Assembly: GCA_938028625.1 (NCBI GenBank)
Contig: CALIZB010000016.1
Location: 1 to 37,474 of the forward strand
Direction: 5' to 3'
From: an uncultured Bacteroidia bacterium
Lineage (GTDB): Bacteria; Bacteroidota; Bacteroidia; JANWVE01
DNA length: 37,474 nt
Of the stretch, positions 1 to 8,507 are shown piece by piece; the first letter of the stretch is position 1, and each line of letters starts with the position of its first letter. The position numbers and the translations under genes were made by a program. The notes beneath the pieces were generated by a model. That model was given only the letters and a program-made list of their open reading frames with translations. It made no database searches and had not been told where the DNA came from.

Positions 1-777
1 CCTGAAACCCAAAAATATGTATCTAATGAAGTACAAATTATTAACGTAACTAATACCAAAGATATACTAGAAAAACGTAAAACCTATGCTAGAAATACTT
101 ATCTTATTGGTAATCCTACCTTTAATTTAGGTATAGATACCAAAGGTAATGAAATACCTGAACAGTTCCGTAGTATATCAAATTTATCTCAATTACCAGG
201 TGCAGAAAATGAAGTAAAGCAAGTGGCTAACTATCTACCCAATTCTATGCTTATTACAGGTAAAGAAGCTACCGAAGAATATGTAAAATACCTCAAAAAT
301 CCACGTGTTCTGCATATTGCTACACATGGTTATTTCAAAAAAGGAGAATACCAAAGTAGTACTCAAGCCATGTTAAATGGGGGTTTGCTATTCGCAGGAG
401 TAGTAGATTATGACCGCATGTATATTCGCCCTTTTGAAAAAGAGGACGGAAAACTGACAGCCTTTGAAGTCATGAACATGGAATTAGATAGTACAGAGTT
501 AGGTGTGTTAAGTGCCTGTGAAACAGGTTTAGGTCAAGCCAGTAAAGAAGGAGTATATGGCTTACAGCGTGCTTTCAAAGTAGCAGGTGCAGAATGTATT
601 ATTATGAGTTTATGGAAAGTCAGTGATGAAGCTACCCAGTTACTGATGACTAAATTTTATGAAAATTGGCAGAAAAAAGGCATGAATAAGCGTATAGCCT
701 TTGAAACTGCCCAAAAAGAGATTAGAAAACAATATAAAGAACCTTACTATTGGGGCGCTTTTGTGATGATTGAATGA
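1..777 (+). CDS. CHAT-domain (caspase-like) protein, C-terminal part
   Basis: The reading frame is open from the first base of the window, so the gene starts upstream and only about 258 residues are visible. The visible part is a CHAT domain, a clan CD caspase/separase-like peptidase fold. The catalytic His lies in HIATHGYF (about bases 310-335) and the catalytic Cys in LSACETGLG (about 508-535). The segment LPGAENEV (about 193-218) is the conserved entry to the domain. The end, YYWGAFVMIE, is the usual CHAT terminus. In Bacteroidota such domains normally follow TPR repeats, which would be off the window. An internal GTG at 223 is not the real start. The substrate is unknown; both catalytic residues are present, so an active peptidase is plausible. 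Confidence 0.88.
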   Translation, partial: PETQKYVSNEVQIINVTNTKDILEKRKTYARNTYLIGNPTFNLGIDTKGNEIPEQFRSISNLSQLPGAENEVKQVANYLPNSMLITGKEATEEYVKYLKNPRVLHIATHGYFKKGEYQSSTQAMLNGGLLFAGVVDYDRMYIRPFEKEDGKLTAFEVMNMELDSTELGVLSACETGLGQASKEGVYGLQRAFKVAGAECIIMSLWKVSDEATQLLMTKFYENWQKKGMNKRIAFETAQKEIRKQYKEPYYWGAFVMIE

Positions 778-827
778 GTTTTCACAAAAACATTAAAAAA
801 TTCATATTATCGTTTCACTCAATCTCT

Positions 828-835
828 TATTTTTG
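828..835 (+). promoter_or_regulatory. -7 promoter box of bcp
   Basis: TATTTTTG matches the Bacteroidota -7 consensus TAnnTTTG and ends five bases before the bcp ATG at 841. No good TTTG -33 element is seen at the usual distance. If used, the mRNA would be nearly leaderless. Confidence 0.45.
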
Positions 836-840
836 CCATT

Positions 841-1302
841 ATGAGTTTAAATAAAGGAGATATTGCACCTGATTTTAGTGCAAAAGACCAAAATGGTAAT
901 TTAATTCAACTTAAAGACTTTAAGGGAAAAACAGTAATTTTATACTTTTATCCCAAAGATGATACTCCCGGCTGTACCAAAGAAGCCTGCAACTTCAGAG
1001 ATAATTATAATATGCTCATGCAAAAAGGCATGGTTGTACTTGGAGTAAGCGCTGATGATGAAGAAAGCCATAAAAAATTTGCAGAAAAATTCAATCTTCC
1101 GTTTTCATTATTGGCAGATACAGACAAGAAAATCATAGAAAGTTATGGCGTTTGGGGAGAAAAGAACATGTACGGCAAAAAAAGTATGGGGATTCTACGA
1201 ACTACTTTTGTGATAGACAAAGAAGGTAAAATACAGGAAATTATCAAAAAAGTAGATACAGAAGCGGCTACAGAACAAATTTTGAAAAAAACAGAAAGAT
1301 AA
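841..1302 (+). CDS. bcp: Thioredoxin-dependent thiol peroxidase (Bcp/PrxQ peroxiredoxin)
   Basis: A 153-residue atypical 2-Cys peroxiredoxin that reduces hydrogen peroxide and alkyl hydroperoxides in the cytoplasm, with thioredoxin as electron donor. The active-site stretch FYPKDDTPGCTKEACNF holds the peroxidatic Cys45 and, five residues later, Cys50, the resolving Cys arrangement of the Bcp/PrxQ subgroup. Thr42 and Pro43 of the conserved TPGC core are present. Length and the N-terminal KGDIAPDF motif are typical for the family. The ATG at 841 lies just behind a -7 promoter box. It is probably a single-gene unit, since the next gene begins 12 bases downstream but is unrelated. Confidence 0.95.
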   Translation: MSLNKGDIAPDFSAKDQNGNLIQLKDFKGKTVILYFYPKDDTPGCTKEACNFRDNYNMLMQKGMVVLGVSADDEESHKKFAEKFNLPFSLLADTDKKIIESYGVWGEKNMYGKKSMGILRTTFVIDKEGKIQEIIKKVDTEAATEQILKKTER

Positions 1303-1314
1303 ATCATTAACTGA

Positions 1315-2799
1315 GTGCGTGCAAGCTGTCTGAAACATGTTTTTTATCACAAAATATGGTTATTAGTCATAATATGGCTGGTTTCTGTGTGTATTCGTAT
1401 CCCTTTTCTAAACAGACCACTGTCCATTCATCATGAGTGGATGCTTGCCCATCTGCTCATTACCTTGCAGATATGGGAAAAAAAAGGTATATCTCAATCT
1501 AAATACGCACTTATATACACCTATCCGCAGGATAAAACCAATGCCCATTTAGATTTTATAGGGGGACTAAAAGACAAACAGGGTAATTTTTATTACGTTT
1601 CTTATCCGCCTTTGGCTTTTTTTGTGGCGTACCTGTTCTGCAAGATATTCTTTTTGCCCATTGTCCCTTTAAGTATTCAAATTTTTAATTTGTTATGGCA
1701 CTTTGTAACAGCTTATTGGCTGTACAGGTTTGTAAAATTATTTTTTCAGTCAGACAGGTGGGCTTTATGGGCATATATTATGTATCTGTTTTTGCCTTTT
1801 AATCTTTGGTATCATGGTAATAGTTACTTTGTGGATATTTTTGTACAGGGACTTTGGATTGGATATGCGTACTTCTGGCTTAAAATTTATTATGCCCCTC
1901 ATAAAATACAGAATTATATTTTTCTTTTTTTGCTCGCATTCTCTATGATGTACACAGAATGGATTGCGGTTTTTGTTGGCTTTTCTACTTTTATAGCAAG
2001 TACATATCTGTACATTAAAGAACGTTCCCTGAAACGGTTTTTACCCACAATAATAGCAGGAACGGCTATGGTATTAGCATTAAGCCTTACCTTGTACCAG
2101 TATGCAAGCATTGAGAACTTTGAAACTCTAAAAACGACTTTGCAGAACAAATACGAGTTTAGAAGTGGTAAAAAAGAATTAAGAGAACCTAATACTACTT
2201 TGTACTGGTTTATGCTTTTGTATCACTATATAAAAGCATACACACCATTGCTTTTACTCATGTCTGGGGCAAGCATTTACCTTGTTCTGAAAAAAAAGAA
2301 AGAAATTTTTATCTCATTCAATCCATTTTCCATAAGCATTTTGACCTTGTTCTTGCTTCCTGTTATTTTACATCACGGGATTTTGTTTGGTTTTACCTAT
2401 TTTCATGAATTTTCCGTATTAAAAAGTAGCTTTATTTTAATTATTGCAGGATTATGGTTAGTCAGAAAACTGAATATACCCCAATGGATACTGATAAGTA
2501 TAGTTTTTTTGCAAATAAGTATGTACTATGTAGCATTTTATCGTTACACAGATGCGTATAAAGCTATTGGTGAGACAATTAAAAAAGAGCGAAAATATGA
2601 GGAATTAGTTGTATTAGCCATCACAGAAGATTTTTGGGCTGTACCACAAATTATGTATTACGCACAGTGCAATTTTTATTATGAGGAAAAACAATTAAGA
2701 GATTTGCCTGAATTTTTGAGAAAACACAACATTAAAAAATATGCCGTTTTTTACATAGAACAAGATAAAGTTATATCCTACAAGCATTTTACATATTAA
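1315..2799 (+). CDS. Polytopic membrane protein, glycosyltransferase family 39/ArnT-like
   Basis: A 494-residue protein with about ten to twelve hydrophobic segments along its whole length and a short C-terminal soluble tail. The first loop carries an acidic/His motif (HHEW, near residue 41) and a YVSYPPLAFF stretch, in the place where ArnT/PMT-type GT-C glycosyltransferases have their catalytic loop, so it probably transfers a sugar from a polyprenyl-phosphate donor outside the inner membrane. I cannot name the substrate. The start is uncertain: GTG at 1315 gives a complete first membrane helix, whereas the first in-frame ATG is at 1441 and would remove it. An A8 tract at 1478-1485 lies in the coding sequence but the frame is intact. 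Confidence 0.7.
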   Translation: MRASCLKHVFYHKIWLLVIIWLVSVCIRIPFLNRPLSIHHEWMLAHLLITLQIWEKKGISQSKYALIYTYPQDKTNAHLDFIGGLKDKQGNFYYVSYPPLAFFVAYLFCKIFFLPIVPLSIQIFNLLWHFVTAYWLYRFVKLFFQSDRWALWAYIMYLFLPFNLWYHGNSYFVDIFVQGLWIGYAYFWLKIYYAPHKIQNYIFLFLLAFSMMYTEWIAVFVGFSTFIASTYLYIKERSLKRFLPTIIAGTAMVLALSLTLYQYASIENFETLKTTLQNKYEFRSGKKELREPNTTLYWFMLLYHYIKAYTPLLLLMSGASIYLVLKKKKEIFISFNPFSISILTLFLLPVILHHGILFGFTYFHEFSVLKSSFILIIAGLWLVRKLNIPQWILISIVFLQISMYYVAFYRYTDAYKAIGETIKKERKYEELVVLAITEDFWAVPQIMYYAQCNFYYEEKQLRDLPEFLRKHNIKKYAVFYIEQDKVISYKHFTY

Positions 2800-2891
2800 A
2801 CACGCCTGTAATAACGGAGTTTTATTTGAAAGAACGTATTACACATTCATAAAATTTTACCTATTTTTTACAAAAAATAAATGGAATAGAG

Positions 2892-2923
2892 TTTGTAAAT
2901 ATGCCATTCGTTTTGTAATTTTG
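2892..2923 (+). promoter_or_regulatory. Promoter of the exported protein at 2950
   Basis: TTTG (2892-2895), a 20-base spacer and TAATTTTG (2916-2923) fit the Bacteroidota consensus TTTG-N19-23-TAnnTTTG. It leaves a leader of about 20 bases before the ATG at 2950. Confidence 0.65.
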
Positions 2924-2949
2924 TACCATCATTATTTTTCATTTAGCGT

Positions 2950-3447
2950 ATGAAGACATTAGTTATACTTGGTTTTATTATTTCTTTTCTTACAGCTACA
3001 CCCATACGTGTAAATAACATTGTTTTAGAATTACCTGATGGTTTTGAAATTCCTAAGAACAGTGATGTAGTTAAAGAAAAGAATATTACATACTTCAAAG
3101 CAGTAGGGTTAGAACAAGAGGATTTTTTAGAATTTAAAATTATGCCCCGAGTAGCGGATATTACTATTGAAAGTGCTAAAAAAGAAATAATAGAGAAATA
3201 CAAACCCGAAACTGATTATGGAATTGAGTCCTTTAAAACGCCTTTCTTTAAAGGTCATATTGCATCTGTACATAATAACGAAGGCACAACCATCACTCAG
3301 GTTGCAGTTCTTCGTAATGATTTGAATGCTTACCATATTACCTTACGCCAGATGTATAAAAGCAAACAGCAGGGGGATAAAATATTCAAGAAATTTCTTA
3401 ATTCTGTGGAAAAAGCCCCTGTCAAAACTATCAGACAAAATAATTGA
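2950..3447 (+). CDS. Small exported protein of unknown function
   Basis: A 165-residue protein with an N-terminal signal peptide (MKTLVILGFIISFLTA), followed by about 145 soluble residues with alternating beta-strand-like segments and a C-terminal amphipathic helix (KIFKKFLNSVEK). The pattern, an extended strand around LELPDGFEIP, then strands and a helix before the end, resembles the small DcrB/PsbP-like fold, but that is only an impression. I do not recognise the family. It has its own promoter just upstream and converges on the minus-strand glycosyltransferase at 3511. Confidence 0.7.
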   Translation: MKTLVILGFIISFLTATPIRVNNIVLELPDGFEIPKNSDVVKEKNITYFKAVGLEQEDFLEFKIMPRVADITIESAKKEIIEKYKPETDYGIESFKTPFFKGHIASVHNNEGTTITQVAVLRNDLNAYHITLRQMYKSKQQGDKIFKKFLNSVEKAPVKTIRQNN

Positions 3448-3510
3448 TACTAAAAAAACGCATGTAATTTAAGAACTAAAATTTTAGATGCTCAAAGTAA
3501 CATACAAAGT

Positions 3511-4251
3511 TTATTCAATGTTATTTTGAGCGTTTTTGTATGCCTTAAAGGCGCGTATGCTTTTAGATAATGCACTCATTCTTGCCCACATATAGCCTTC
3601 ATAACCGTCTAAAAAACCTAATTTGAACACAAATATACCTATAAACTTAACCCAAGGTAAAATAACTATTCGCAAAAAGCTATATTTTGGTTTTTTAACA
3701 GCTTCTATGTCTGTGTATTTCATGATTTTTTCCCAATGGGTTTGTAAGTCTGGAATAGAATGATGTTCAAAAGGATATTTAAGAGATGCGGTTTTACCTT
3801 GTACTTCTACATATTCATGCAAACTGCGGCTTTTATAGGTAGCAAAATTTTTTCTGAACAGGCGCAGAATTTTTTCTGTACCCACACCGCCATACTTCAA
3901 GCGTTTTCCGTATAAAAAATTAACTCTTGTAAGATAAAATCCGTTTTCTTGTGGACTACTTTGAATCGTTTGCTGTATTTCATTAGCTAATTCGGTGGAT
4001 ATGCGCTCATCTGCGTCTATACTTAGTACCCATTCCTGAGTGCATACATCAGCGGCATATTGTTTTTGGTCGCCGTAAGTATCAAAAAATCTGTGATATA
4101 CCTTTGCACCCATAGCTTTGGCTATTTCTATGGTATTATCTGTGCTTCCGCAGTCTACCACTACAATTTCAGATGCCCACTGTACGGTTTCAAGACAAGC
4201 AGTAAGGTTATGAGCCTCATTTTTGGTAATTATAGCTACTGAAACAGACAT
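3511..4251 (-). CDS. Family 2 glycosyltransferase, WaaE/KdtX-like
   Basis: A 246-residue GT-A fold glycosyltransferase. The N-terminus VSVAIITKNEAHNL and the following EIVVVDCGSTDNT form the nucleotide-sugar binding part, and LSIDADERIS carries the DxD-type metal-binding acids. The second half (GGVGTEKILRLFRK, then RSLHEYVEVQG) is the signature of the WaaE/KdtX subgroup that adds sugars to lipopolysaccharide core or similar glycans on the inner face of the inner membrane. A C-terminal amphipathic/hydrophobic stretch (FLRIVILPWVKFIGIFVFKL) could attach it to the membrane. It lies ten bases after the LysR gene on the same strand, so the two are probably co-transcribed. Confidence 0.88.
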   Translation of the reverse strand: MSVSVAIITKNEAHNLTACLETVQWASEIVVVDCGSTDNTIEIAKAMGAKVYHRFFDTYGDQKQYAADVCTQEWVLSIDADERISTELANEIQQTIQSSPQENGFYLTRVNFLYGKRLKYGGVGTEKILRLFRKNFATYKSRSLHEYVEVQGKTASLKYPFEHHSIPDLQTHWEKIMKYTDIEAVKKPKYSFLRIVILPWVKFIGIFVFKLGFLDGYEGYMWARMSALSKSIRAFKAYKNAQNNIE

Positions 4252-4261
4252 AATAAAAGGT

Positions 4262-5182
4262 CTAATTTATCAATTTATCAATAGATTTGAAATGTGTATT
4301 GTAAATATCTTCTTTATGCATCATGATGTATTCTAAAAAAGCATTTACCACAGGGGGTTGTTCGCGTTTAGCTAACCATACCAAACGCCAGTCTGTTTCA
4401 ATAGGTAGCCCTTTGAAAGGAATAATTTTGAGGGTTTTTGCCTTAATTTCAGTATGACTGCCGATTAAGGGCATAATAGAATATCCTAATCCTGCAATAA
4501 CGGCTTGTTTTACCGCTTCATTAGATGTCAGTTCAATTAAACGTGAAGTTTTTATATTATGTTTGGATAAAAAATCTTCCATAAGGCGTCTATTAGCAGA
4601 ACCCCATTCTCTATAAATTAAAGTTACTTTGGAAAAATCTGTTTTTTCGGTTATGAAAGGCATATTTTTATTTCCCATGAGGTAGAGTTTATTTTTGAGC
4701 AAAATCGTTTCTTTGAGGTCTAAATCATGAGTAGGTAAACCTACTAAACCTATATCTGCTATGTGTTTTTCCAAATTTTCTAAAAGTTTAGCTCTGTTAG
4801 TAACATCAATTACTAACTCTATATTAGGATACTTAGTGCTGAAATTGGAAAGATAGTAAGGTATGATGTATTTTCCCGTGGAAACCACGGAAATTTTGAG
4901 TTTACCTGCTAATAAACCTTTGTATGCGTATGCTTTATACTGCAACAGTTCTGCTTCTGACAGAATTTTTGATGCAATTTTTGCTACTTCCTGCCCAAAT
5001 TCTGTAATATTTATCTGCTTGCCAATAATTTCTATGAGCGGAATATCAAACTGTCGCTGAAAGTTTTTAATCTGAATAGAAACTGCGGGCTGTGTGAGGC
5101 ATAGCTCGTCAGCGGCGCGGGTAATGTTTTTTGTCTCCACTACTTTTAGAAATACTTTTAACTGGTGCAGAGTACAATTCAT
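4262..5182 (-). CDS. LysR-family transcriptional regulator
   Basis: A 306-residue regulator of normal LysR length. Residues 1-60 form the winged helix-turn-helix (LHQLKVFLKVVETKNITRAA, then LTQPAVSIQIKNFQ). Residues from about 90 form the periplasmic-binding-protein-like effector domain, with the CysB/CbbR-type strand KLKISVVSTGKYIIPYYL. Such proteins usually sense a small metabolite and bind as tetramers near their own promoter. It is divergent from nusB (5355) with a 172-base gap, and its downstream neighbour is the glycosyltransferase at 3511. The sequence does not reveal the effector or the target genes. Confidence 0.92.
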   Translation of the reverse strand: MNCTLHQLKVFLKVVETKNITRAADELCLTQPAVSIQIKNFQRQFDIPLIEIIGKQINITEFGQEVAKIASKILSEAELLQYKAYAYKGLLAGKLKISVVSTGKYIIPYYLSNFSTKYPNIELVIDVTNRAKLLENLEKHIADIGLVGLPTHDLDLKETILLKNKLYLMGNKNMPFITEKTDFSKVTLIYREWGSANRRLMEDFLSKHNIKTSRLIELTSNEAVKQAVIAGLGYSIMPLIGSHTEIKAKTLKIIPFKGLPIETDWRLVWLAKREQPPVVNAFLEYIMMHKEDIYNTHFKSIDKLIN

Positions 5183-5320
5183 AAGATAAGAAAAGTTTTA
5201 CGCAAGTATAAATAACATTTATCAAAAATGAAAGTTTTATTAGTAATTCCAAATGATAAGAAAGCAAAAATGACTTTGTGCTGTTCAGGCAAGTATACTC
5301 AAACAAAAACAGCGCAATAC

Positions 5321-5350
5321 TTTGTATATTACGGATATTATTTAATATTG
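5321..5350 (+). promoter_or_regulatory. Probable promoter of the nusB-holA operon
   Basis: TTTG (5321-5324), an 18-base spacer and TAATATTG (5343-5350; one mismatch to TAnnTTTG). The box ends four bases before the nusB ATG at 5355, which again implies a nearly leaderless transcript. Confidence 0.45.
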
Positions 5351-5354
5351 CGGC

Positions 5355-5885
5355 ATGAAGACGGAAAAGAAGTTAGTCCTGAACAGAAGAACGGTAAGAA
5401 TGGTTGCTGTAAATATGATATATGCCGTACTTATGAATGACATGAACATACATAATTATTGGACTAACGTTACCCAATATGCCAAAACGCAGGAAAGACA
5501 TGAACAAAAACCCGAAAAAGAAGAGGACTATTATCTGGACTATTTAGAAAAAATTCTTGATACAGGCAAAGAAAATGAAATTTATCTTTTATTGCATGAT
5601 TTATATTATCAAACTCTGAAACATAAAGAAGAGAATATTGAGCTGATTGCTAATTTTTTAGAAAACTGGGACTGGTCAAGAGTAAATAAAATAGAACAGG
5701 TACTGATGATGCTTTGTATAACAGAATGGATGTATTTTCCTGGTATTCCTGCCAAAGTAAGCCTGAATGAGTATATGGAAATTGCTAAAATATATGCTAA
5801 CCCTGATGAAAGCCATAAATTTATTAATGGAGTATTAGATAAAATTCTTGTATATTTGCGAGAAAATAAACAAATACTTAAATAA
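5355..5885 (+). CDS. nusB: Transcription antitermination factor NusB
   Basis: A 176-residue all-helical protein. The N-terminal LNRRTVRMVAVNMIYAVL is the NusB entry helix. The C-terminal half has the diagnostic pattern: RVNKIEQVLMMLCITEW, a Pro-containing turn, then VSLNEYMEIAKIYANPDESH and KFINGVLDKIL. NusB binds boxA RNA with NusE (S10) to allow antitermination at rRNA operons. It is somewhat longer than the 139-residue E. coli protein because of a charged insert at about residues 45-70. It is the first gene of a five-gene forward operon ending with holA. The ATG at 5355 was chosen because a promoter box lies just upstream and the NusB homology starts within ten residues. Confidence 0.82.
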   Translation: MKTEKKLVLNRRTVRMVAVNMIYAVLMNDMNIHNYWTNVTQYAKTQERHEQKPEKEEDYYLDYLEKILDTGKENEIYLLLHDLYYQTLKHKEENIELIANFLENWDWSRVNKIEQVLMMLCITEWMYFPGIPAKVSLNEYMEIAKIYANPDESHKFINGVLDKILVYLRENKQILK

Positions 5886-5903
5886 AACACAAATAAACAA
5901 ACT

Positions 5904-6191
5904 ATGACAAAAAATACAGGTTCATTTTTATTGGGATTAGGAATAGGATTAGCCATAGGTATCCTGTTTGCCCCTGACAAAGGAAAAAATACCCGAGAAA
6001 AACTGATTTTTCAGCTCCAGAATGCTTTTGAAAAACTGAAAGATTATATTAACAAGCTCAAAAATGAAGAAGAAAGTTTAGCCAATGAAGGCAAGCACCT
6101 TGCTCGTGAAGTGGTTAAAGAAACCAAAGAAAAAGCAGAAGCACTGCTGATGGATATAGAAGAACTGATGGAAAAAGTAAAAAATCAGTAA
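5904..6191 (+). CDS. YtxH-domain membrane-anchored protein
   Basis: A 95-residue protein with one glycine-rich transmembrane segment at residues 7-23 (FLLGLGIGLAIGILFAP). The following acidic/basic DKGKNTREKL and a long charged coiled-coil tail rich in Lys and Glu complete it. This is the YtxH/GvpP-like architecture; members are stress-associated in some bacteria but have no defined biochemical role. It starts 18 bases after nusB and belongs to the same operon. Confidence 0.85.
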   Translation: MTKNTGSFLLGLGIGLAIGILFAPDKGKNTREKLIFQLQNAFEKLKDYINKLKNEEESLANEGKHLAREVVKETKEKAEALLMDIEELMEKVKNQ

Positions 6192-6235
6192 AGCGTATAT
6201 TTATATCACTCTTCAAATAATTTAAATCTGTCATT

Positions 6236-6682
6236 ATGTACAGAAAAGTATTGTTTTTTATAGTCTATAGTTTATTTTTTGGGGTCAGTGCTTGTTCTTC
6301 GGGAAAGTCTGAAAAAGACCCTAAAAAAGCAAAAGAAGAATCTCTCAAACGCATAGAGGAGAATCGTCCTAAAATTCTGTGGGTAACCAAAGAATACAAT
6401 ATGGGGGTCGTAAAAGAAGGAGATAAAAAAGAATTTGACTTTAAATTCAAAAATGTAGGTAAAAGTCCCCTACAAATTACCAATGCTCAGCCTTCCTGTG
6501 GCTGTACCGTACCTGATTTTCCCAAAGCTCCTATTCCTCCTGGTGGAGAGGGTAAAATTCATGTAGTATATAGTACCATAGGCAAACCGGGTATTGTCAA
6601 TAAATCTATTACTATCACCGCTAATACAGACCCAAGTATAGAAGTTTTGTATATTACAGGTGAAGTTATTCCAAAAAAATAA
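6236..6682 (+). CDS. DUF1573-domain lipoprotein
   Basis: A 148-residue protein. The N-terminal signal peptide ends in a lipobox-like GVSAC, so it is probably a lipoprotein. After a charged linker comes a DUF1573 domain (about residues 45-145), an immunoglobulin-like fold of the MSP/ASPM type. Diagnostic pieces are FKNVGKSPLQI and PSCGCTVPDFPKAPIPPGG, with the conserved CGC, and the end ITITANTDPS. DUF1573 proteins are very common in Bacteroidota; their task is unknown. It stands between the YtxH gene and the dehydrogenase-like gene in the nusB-holA operon. Confidence 0.88.
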   Translation: MYRKVLFFIVYSLFFGVSACSSGKSEKDPKKAKEESLKRIEENRPKILWVTKEYNMGVVKEGDKKEFDFKFKNVGKSPLQITNAQPSCGCTVPDFPKAPIPPGGEGKIHVVYSTIGKPGIVNKSITITANTDPSIEVLYITGEVIPKK

Positions 6683-6687
6683 ACATT

Positions 6688-7356
6688 ATGAAAATTGCTG
6701 TTATTGGAGATAAAAAAAGAACAGAAGAATTTATTACTGCCTTCGGAAACTTACATGAAGTCGTTACAGTTTCTGAAAAGCAGCTGCCCAGCGAAGATTT
6801 AACCCTATATAACGCTGTTTTTGACCTTAATTACGAAAGCACCCCAGAGCATATTCGATATTATGCACCGTTAAAAAACAGACCTGTTATTATTTCTGCT
6901 GTAAAAACCACTTTACAACGGGAAATAAACCGTACAGGTAGCGTAGAATGTGCTTTGTTAGGTATGAACTGTATGCCTACTTTTATTAACCGACCTGTAT
7001 TAGAATGTACAGTTGCAGACCGCTATGACAGGGATACATGGAATAATCTCGGAGAACTGCTGAACAAAAAAATATCCATAGTAGATGACCGTGTGGGCAT
7101 GGTTACCCCCAGAATAGTCTGTATGATTATCAATGAAGCCTTTTTTACCTTGCAGGAAGGCACAGCTACTATAAAAGACATTGATTTAGGCATGAAACTC
7201 GGGGTAAACTATCCTTATGGACCTTTTGAATGGGCAAAAAAAATAGGTTATGATGAAGTATATGAGGTTTTGCTGGCAGTGTATAAAGATATGTGTGATG
7301 ACCGCTACAAAATATCCAGTTTATTGAAACAATACGCATTACAACATAAGTCTTAA
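6688..7356 (+). CDS. 3-hydroxyacyl-CoA-dehydrogenase-like protein with a reduced Rossmann domain
   Basis: A 222-residue protein. The C-terminal 115 residues follow the 3HCDH C-terminal helical domain (FINRPVLECT, DDRVGMVTPRIVCMIINEAF, IDLGMKLGVNYPYGPFEWA), including the Asn and Gly-Pro-Phe/Trp positions of that fold. The N-terminal part begins with a beta strand like a Rossmann fold (MKIAVIGDKKR) but is only about 100 residues long and lacks a GxGxxG dinucleotide motif, so NAD binding is doubtful. It could be a reduced or non-catalytic relative of hydroxybutyryl-CoA dehydrogenase. It starts five bases after the DUF1573 gene, and its stop codon overlaps the holA start by one base. Confidence 0.72.
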   Translation: MKIAVIGDKKRTEEFITAFGNLHEVVTVSEKQLPSEDLTLYNAVFDLNYESTPEHIRYYAPLKNRPVIISAVKTTLQREINRTGSVECALLGMNCMPTFINRPVLECTVADRYDRDTWNNLGELLNKKISIVDDRVGMVTPRIVCMIINEAFFTLQEGTATIKDIDLGMKLGVNYPYGPFEWAKKIGYDEVYEVLLAVYKDMCDDRYKISSLLKQYALQHKS

Positions 7357-8384
7357 TGGCAAAAACAAGTTTCTCTGTAAATTTTGCAGATATTGTACAG
7401 CAAATTAAGGATAAAAAATTTTACCCTGTGTATTTTTTGCATGGAGAAGAGCCTTTTTTTATTGAACAAATAGAACAGTCCTTGCTTCATAACATACTTC
7501 AACCTCATGAAAAAGACTTTAATCTTTCTATCTTATATGGAAATGAACTCACCGCAGACAAATTAGTGGCTATTGCTAAACGATATCCTATGATGGCAAG
7601 CCATCAATTAGTTATTGTGCGAGAGGCTCAAAAAATGCAGAAAGAACTAGAAAAACTTATTCCATACTTTGAAAACCCCCAACCGAGTACTATTCTTTGT
7701 TTTTGTTACAAGGACAAAATTGACAAATTTGATACTAAAAAATATGCAAAAGCGATTGTTAAAAAAGGCATAGCTTATGAAGCTAAACGTTTGTATGAGA
7801 ACCAAGTTCCACAATGGTTAGCAGAACATGCCAAAACCAAATCCCTTAACCTTACTCCCACAGCAATACAGATGATAACCGTGCAAATGGGCAATGACCT
7901 CTCCACAATAGACAAAGAATTAGATAAATTGGTGTTAAACTGTAAAGACCTACCCAAAATCACTGAAAATGAAGTGAGCGAATTTATGGGTATTAACAGA
8001 GAATTTAACATTTTTGAATTTATCTCTGCCATAGCCCAAAAAAACGGACAAAAAGCCAATGCTATTGTTCAGTATTTTGTAAAACATGAAAAAGAATATC
8101 CTACGGTAGTAATAGTTTCTAATGTATTCTATTTTTTTGAAAAAGTATGGCGTTTGCATGCTCATCAAGCATATAAAAAAAAGGATGCTGCTCATGTTTT
8201 GGGTATACCTGAATTTGTTGTTAATGATTATGTTACAGCTACCGAGAAATATGCAAAAAACAATCTTGGTAAAATTATGGAAGCTATTTTTGAAGCCGAA
8301 CTCAACTCCAAAGGAGTAGGCGCCAATGATGTGGTAGACGGGCTGATTGTACAAAAGTTAGTACATAAAATTTTACGAATGTGA
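7356..8384 (+). CDS. holA: DNA polymerase III subunit delta
   Basis: A 342-residue clamp-loader subunit, close to the usual HolA length. It opens the beta sliding clamp during loading at replication forks. The N-terminal segment PVYFLHGEEPFFIEQIEQSL is the family start. The LVIVREAQKM strand, the DLSTIDKELDKLVL helix and FNIFEFISAIAQKNG follow in the HolA order of AAA+ and collar domains. The ATG overlaps the preceding stop codon (TAATG at 7354-7358), so it is translationally coupled to the upstream gene. It is the last gene of the nusB operon; no terminator hairpin is seen in the 123 bases that follow. Confidence 0.93.
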   Translation: MAKTSFSVNFADIVQQIKDKKFYPVYFLHGEEPFFIEQIEQSLLHNILQPHEKDFNLSILYGNELTADKLVAIAKRYPMMASHQLVIVREAQKMQKELEKLIPYFENPQPSTILCFCYKDKIDKFDTKKYAKAIVKKGIAYEAKRLYENQVPQWLAEHAKTKSLNLTPTAIQMITVQMGNDLSTIDKELDKLVLNCKDLPKITENEVSEFMGINREFNIFEFISAIAQKNGQKANAIVQYFVKHEKEYPTVVIVSNVFYFFEKVWRLHAHQAYKKKDAAHVLGIPEFVVNDYVTATEKYAKNNLGKIMEAIFEAELNSKGVGANDVVDGLIVQKLVHKILRM

Positions 8385-8457
8385 TATATATAAAACCTTG
8401 CCTGTAATTTGAGGATACATTCAGATAAAACTTTACAATTCCATAATACAGAAAGTA

Positions 8458-8488
8458 TTGTATAATACAGTGATTTTTCGGATTTTTG
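8458..8488 (+). promoter_or_regulatory. Probable promoter of the T9SS protein at 8508
   Basis: TTG (8458-8460), a 20-base spacer and GATTTTTG (8481-8488; one mismatch to TAnnTTTG). It lies 19 bases upstream of the ATG at 8508. Confidence 0.45.
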
Positions 8489-8507
8489 CCGTTAAATTAT
8501 ATTCATT

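Noticed and set aside
1478-1485. A8 tract in the glycosyltransferase-like gene as a phase-variation site
   Set aside because: The frame is intact and A runs of this length are expected in this AT-rich DNA; there is no further sign of slippage.
2807-2843. Hairpin after the first glycosyltransferase-like gene as a terminator
   Set aside because: The arms match only with a bulge, the loop is long and there is no T run.
5228-5440. A 70-codon frame ahead of nusB
   Set aside because: Overlaps the nusB start in another frame, covers its promoter and shows no protein features.
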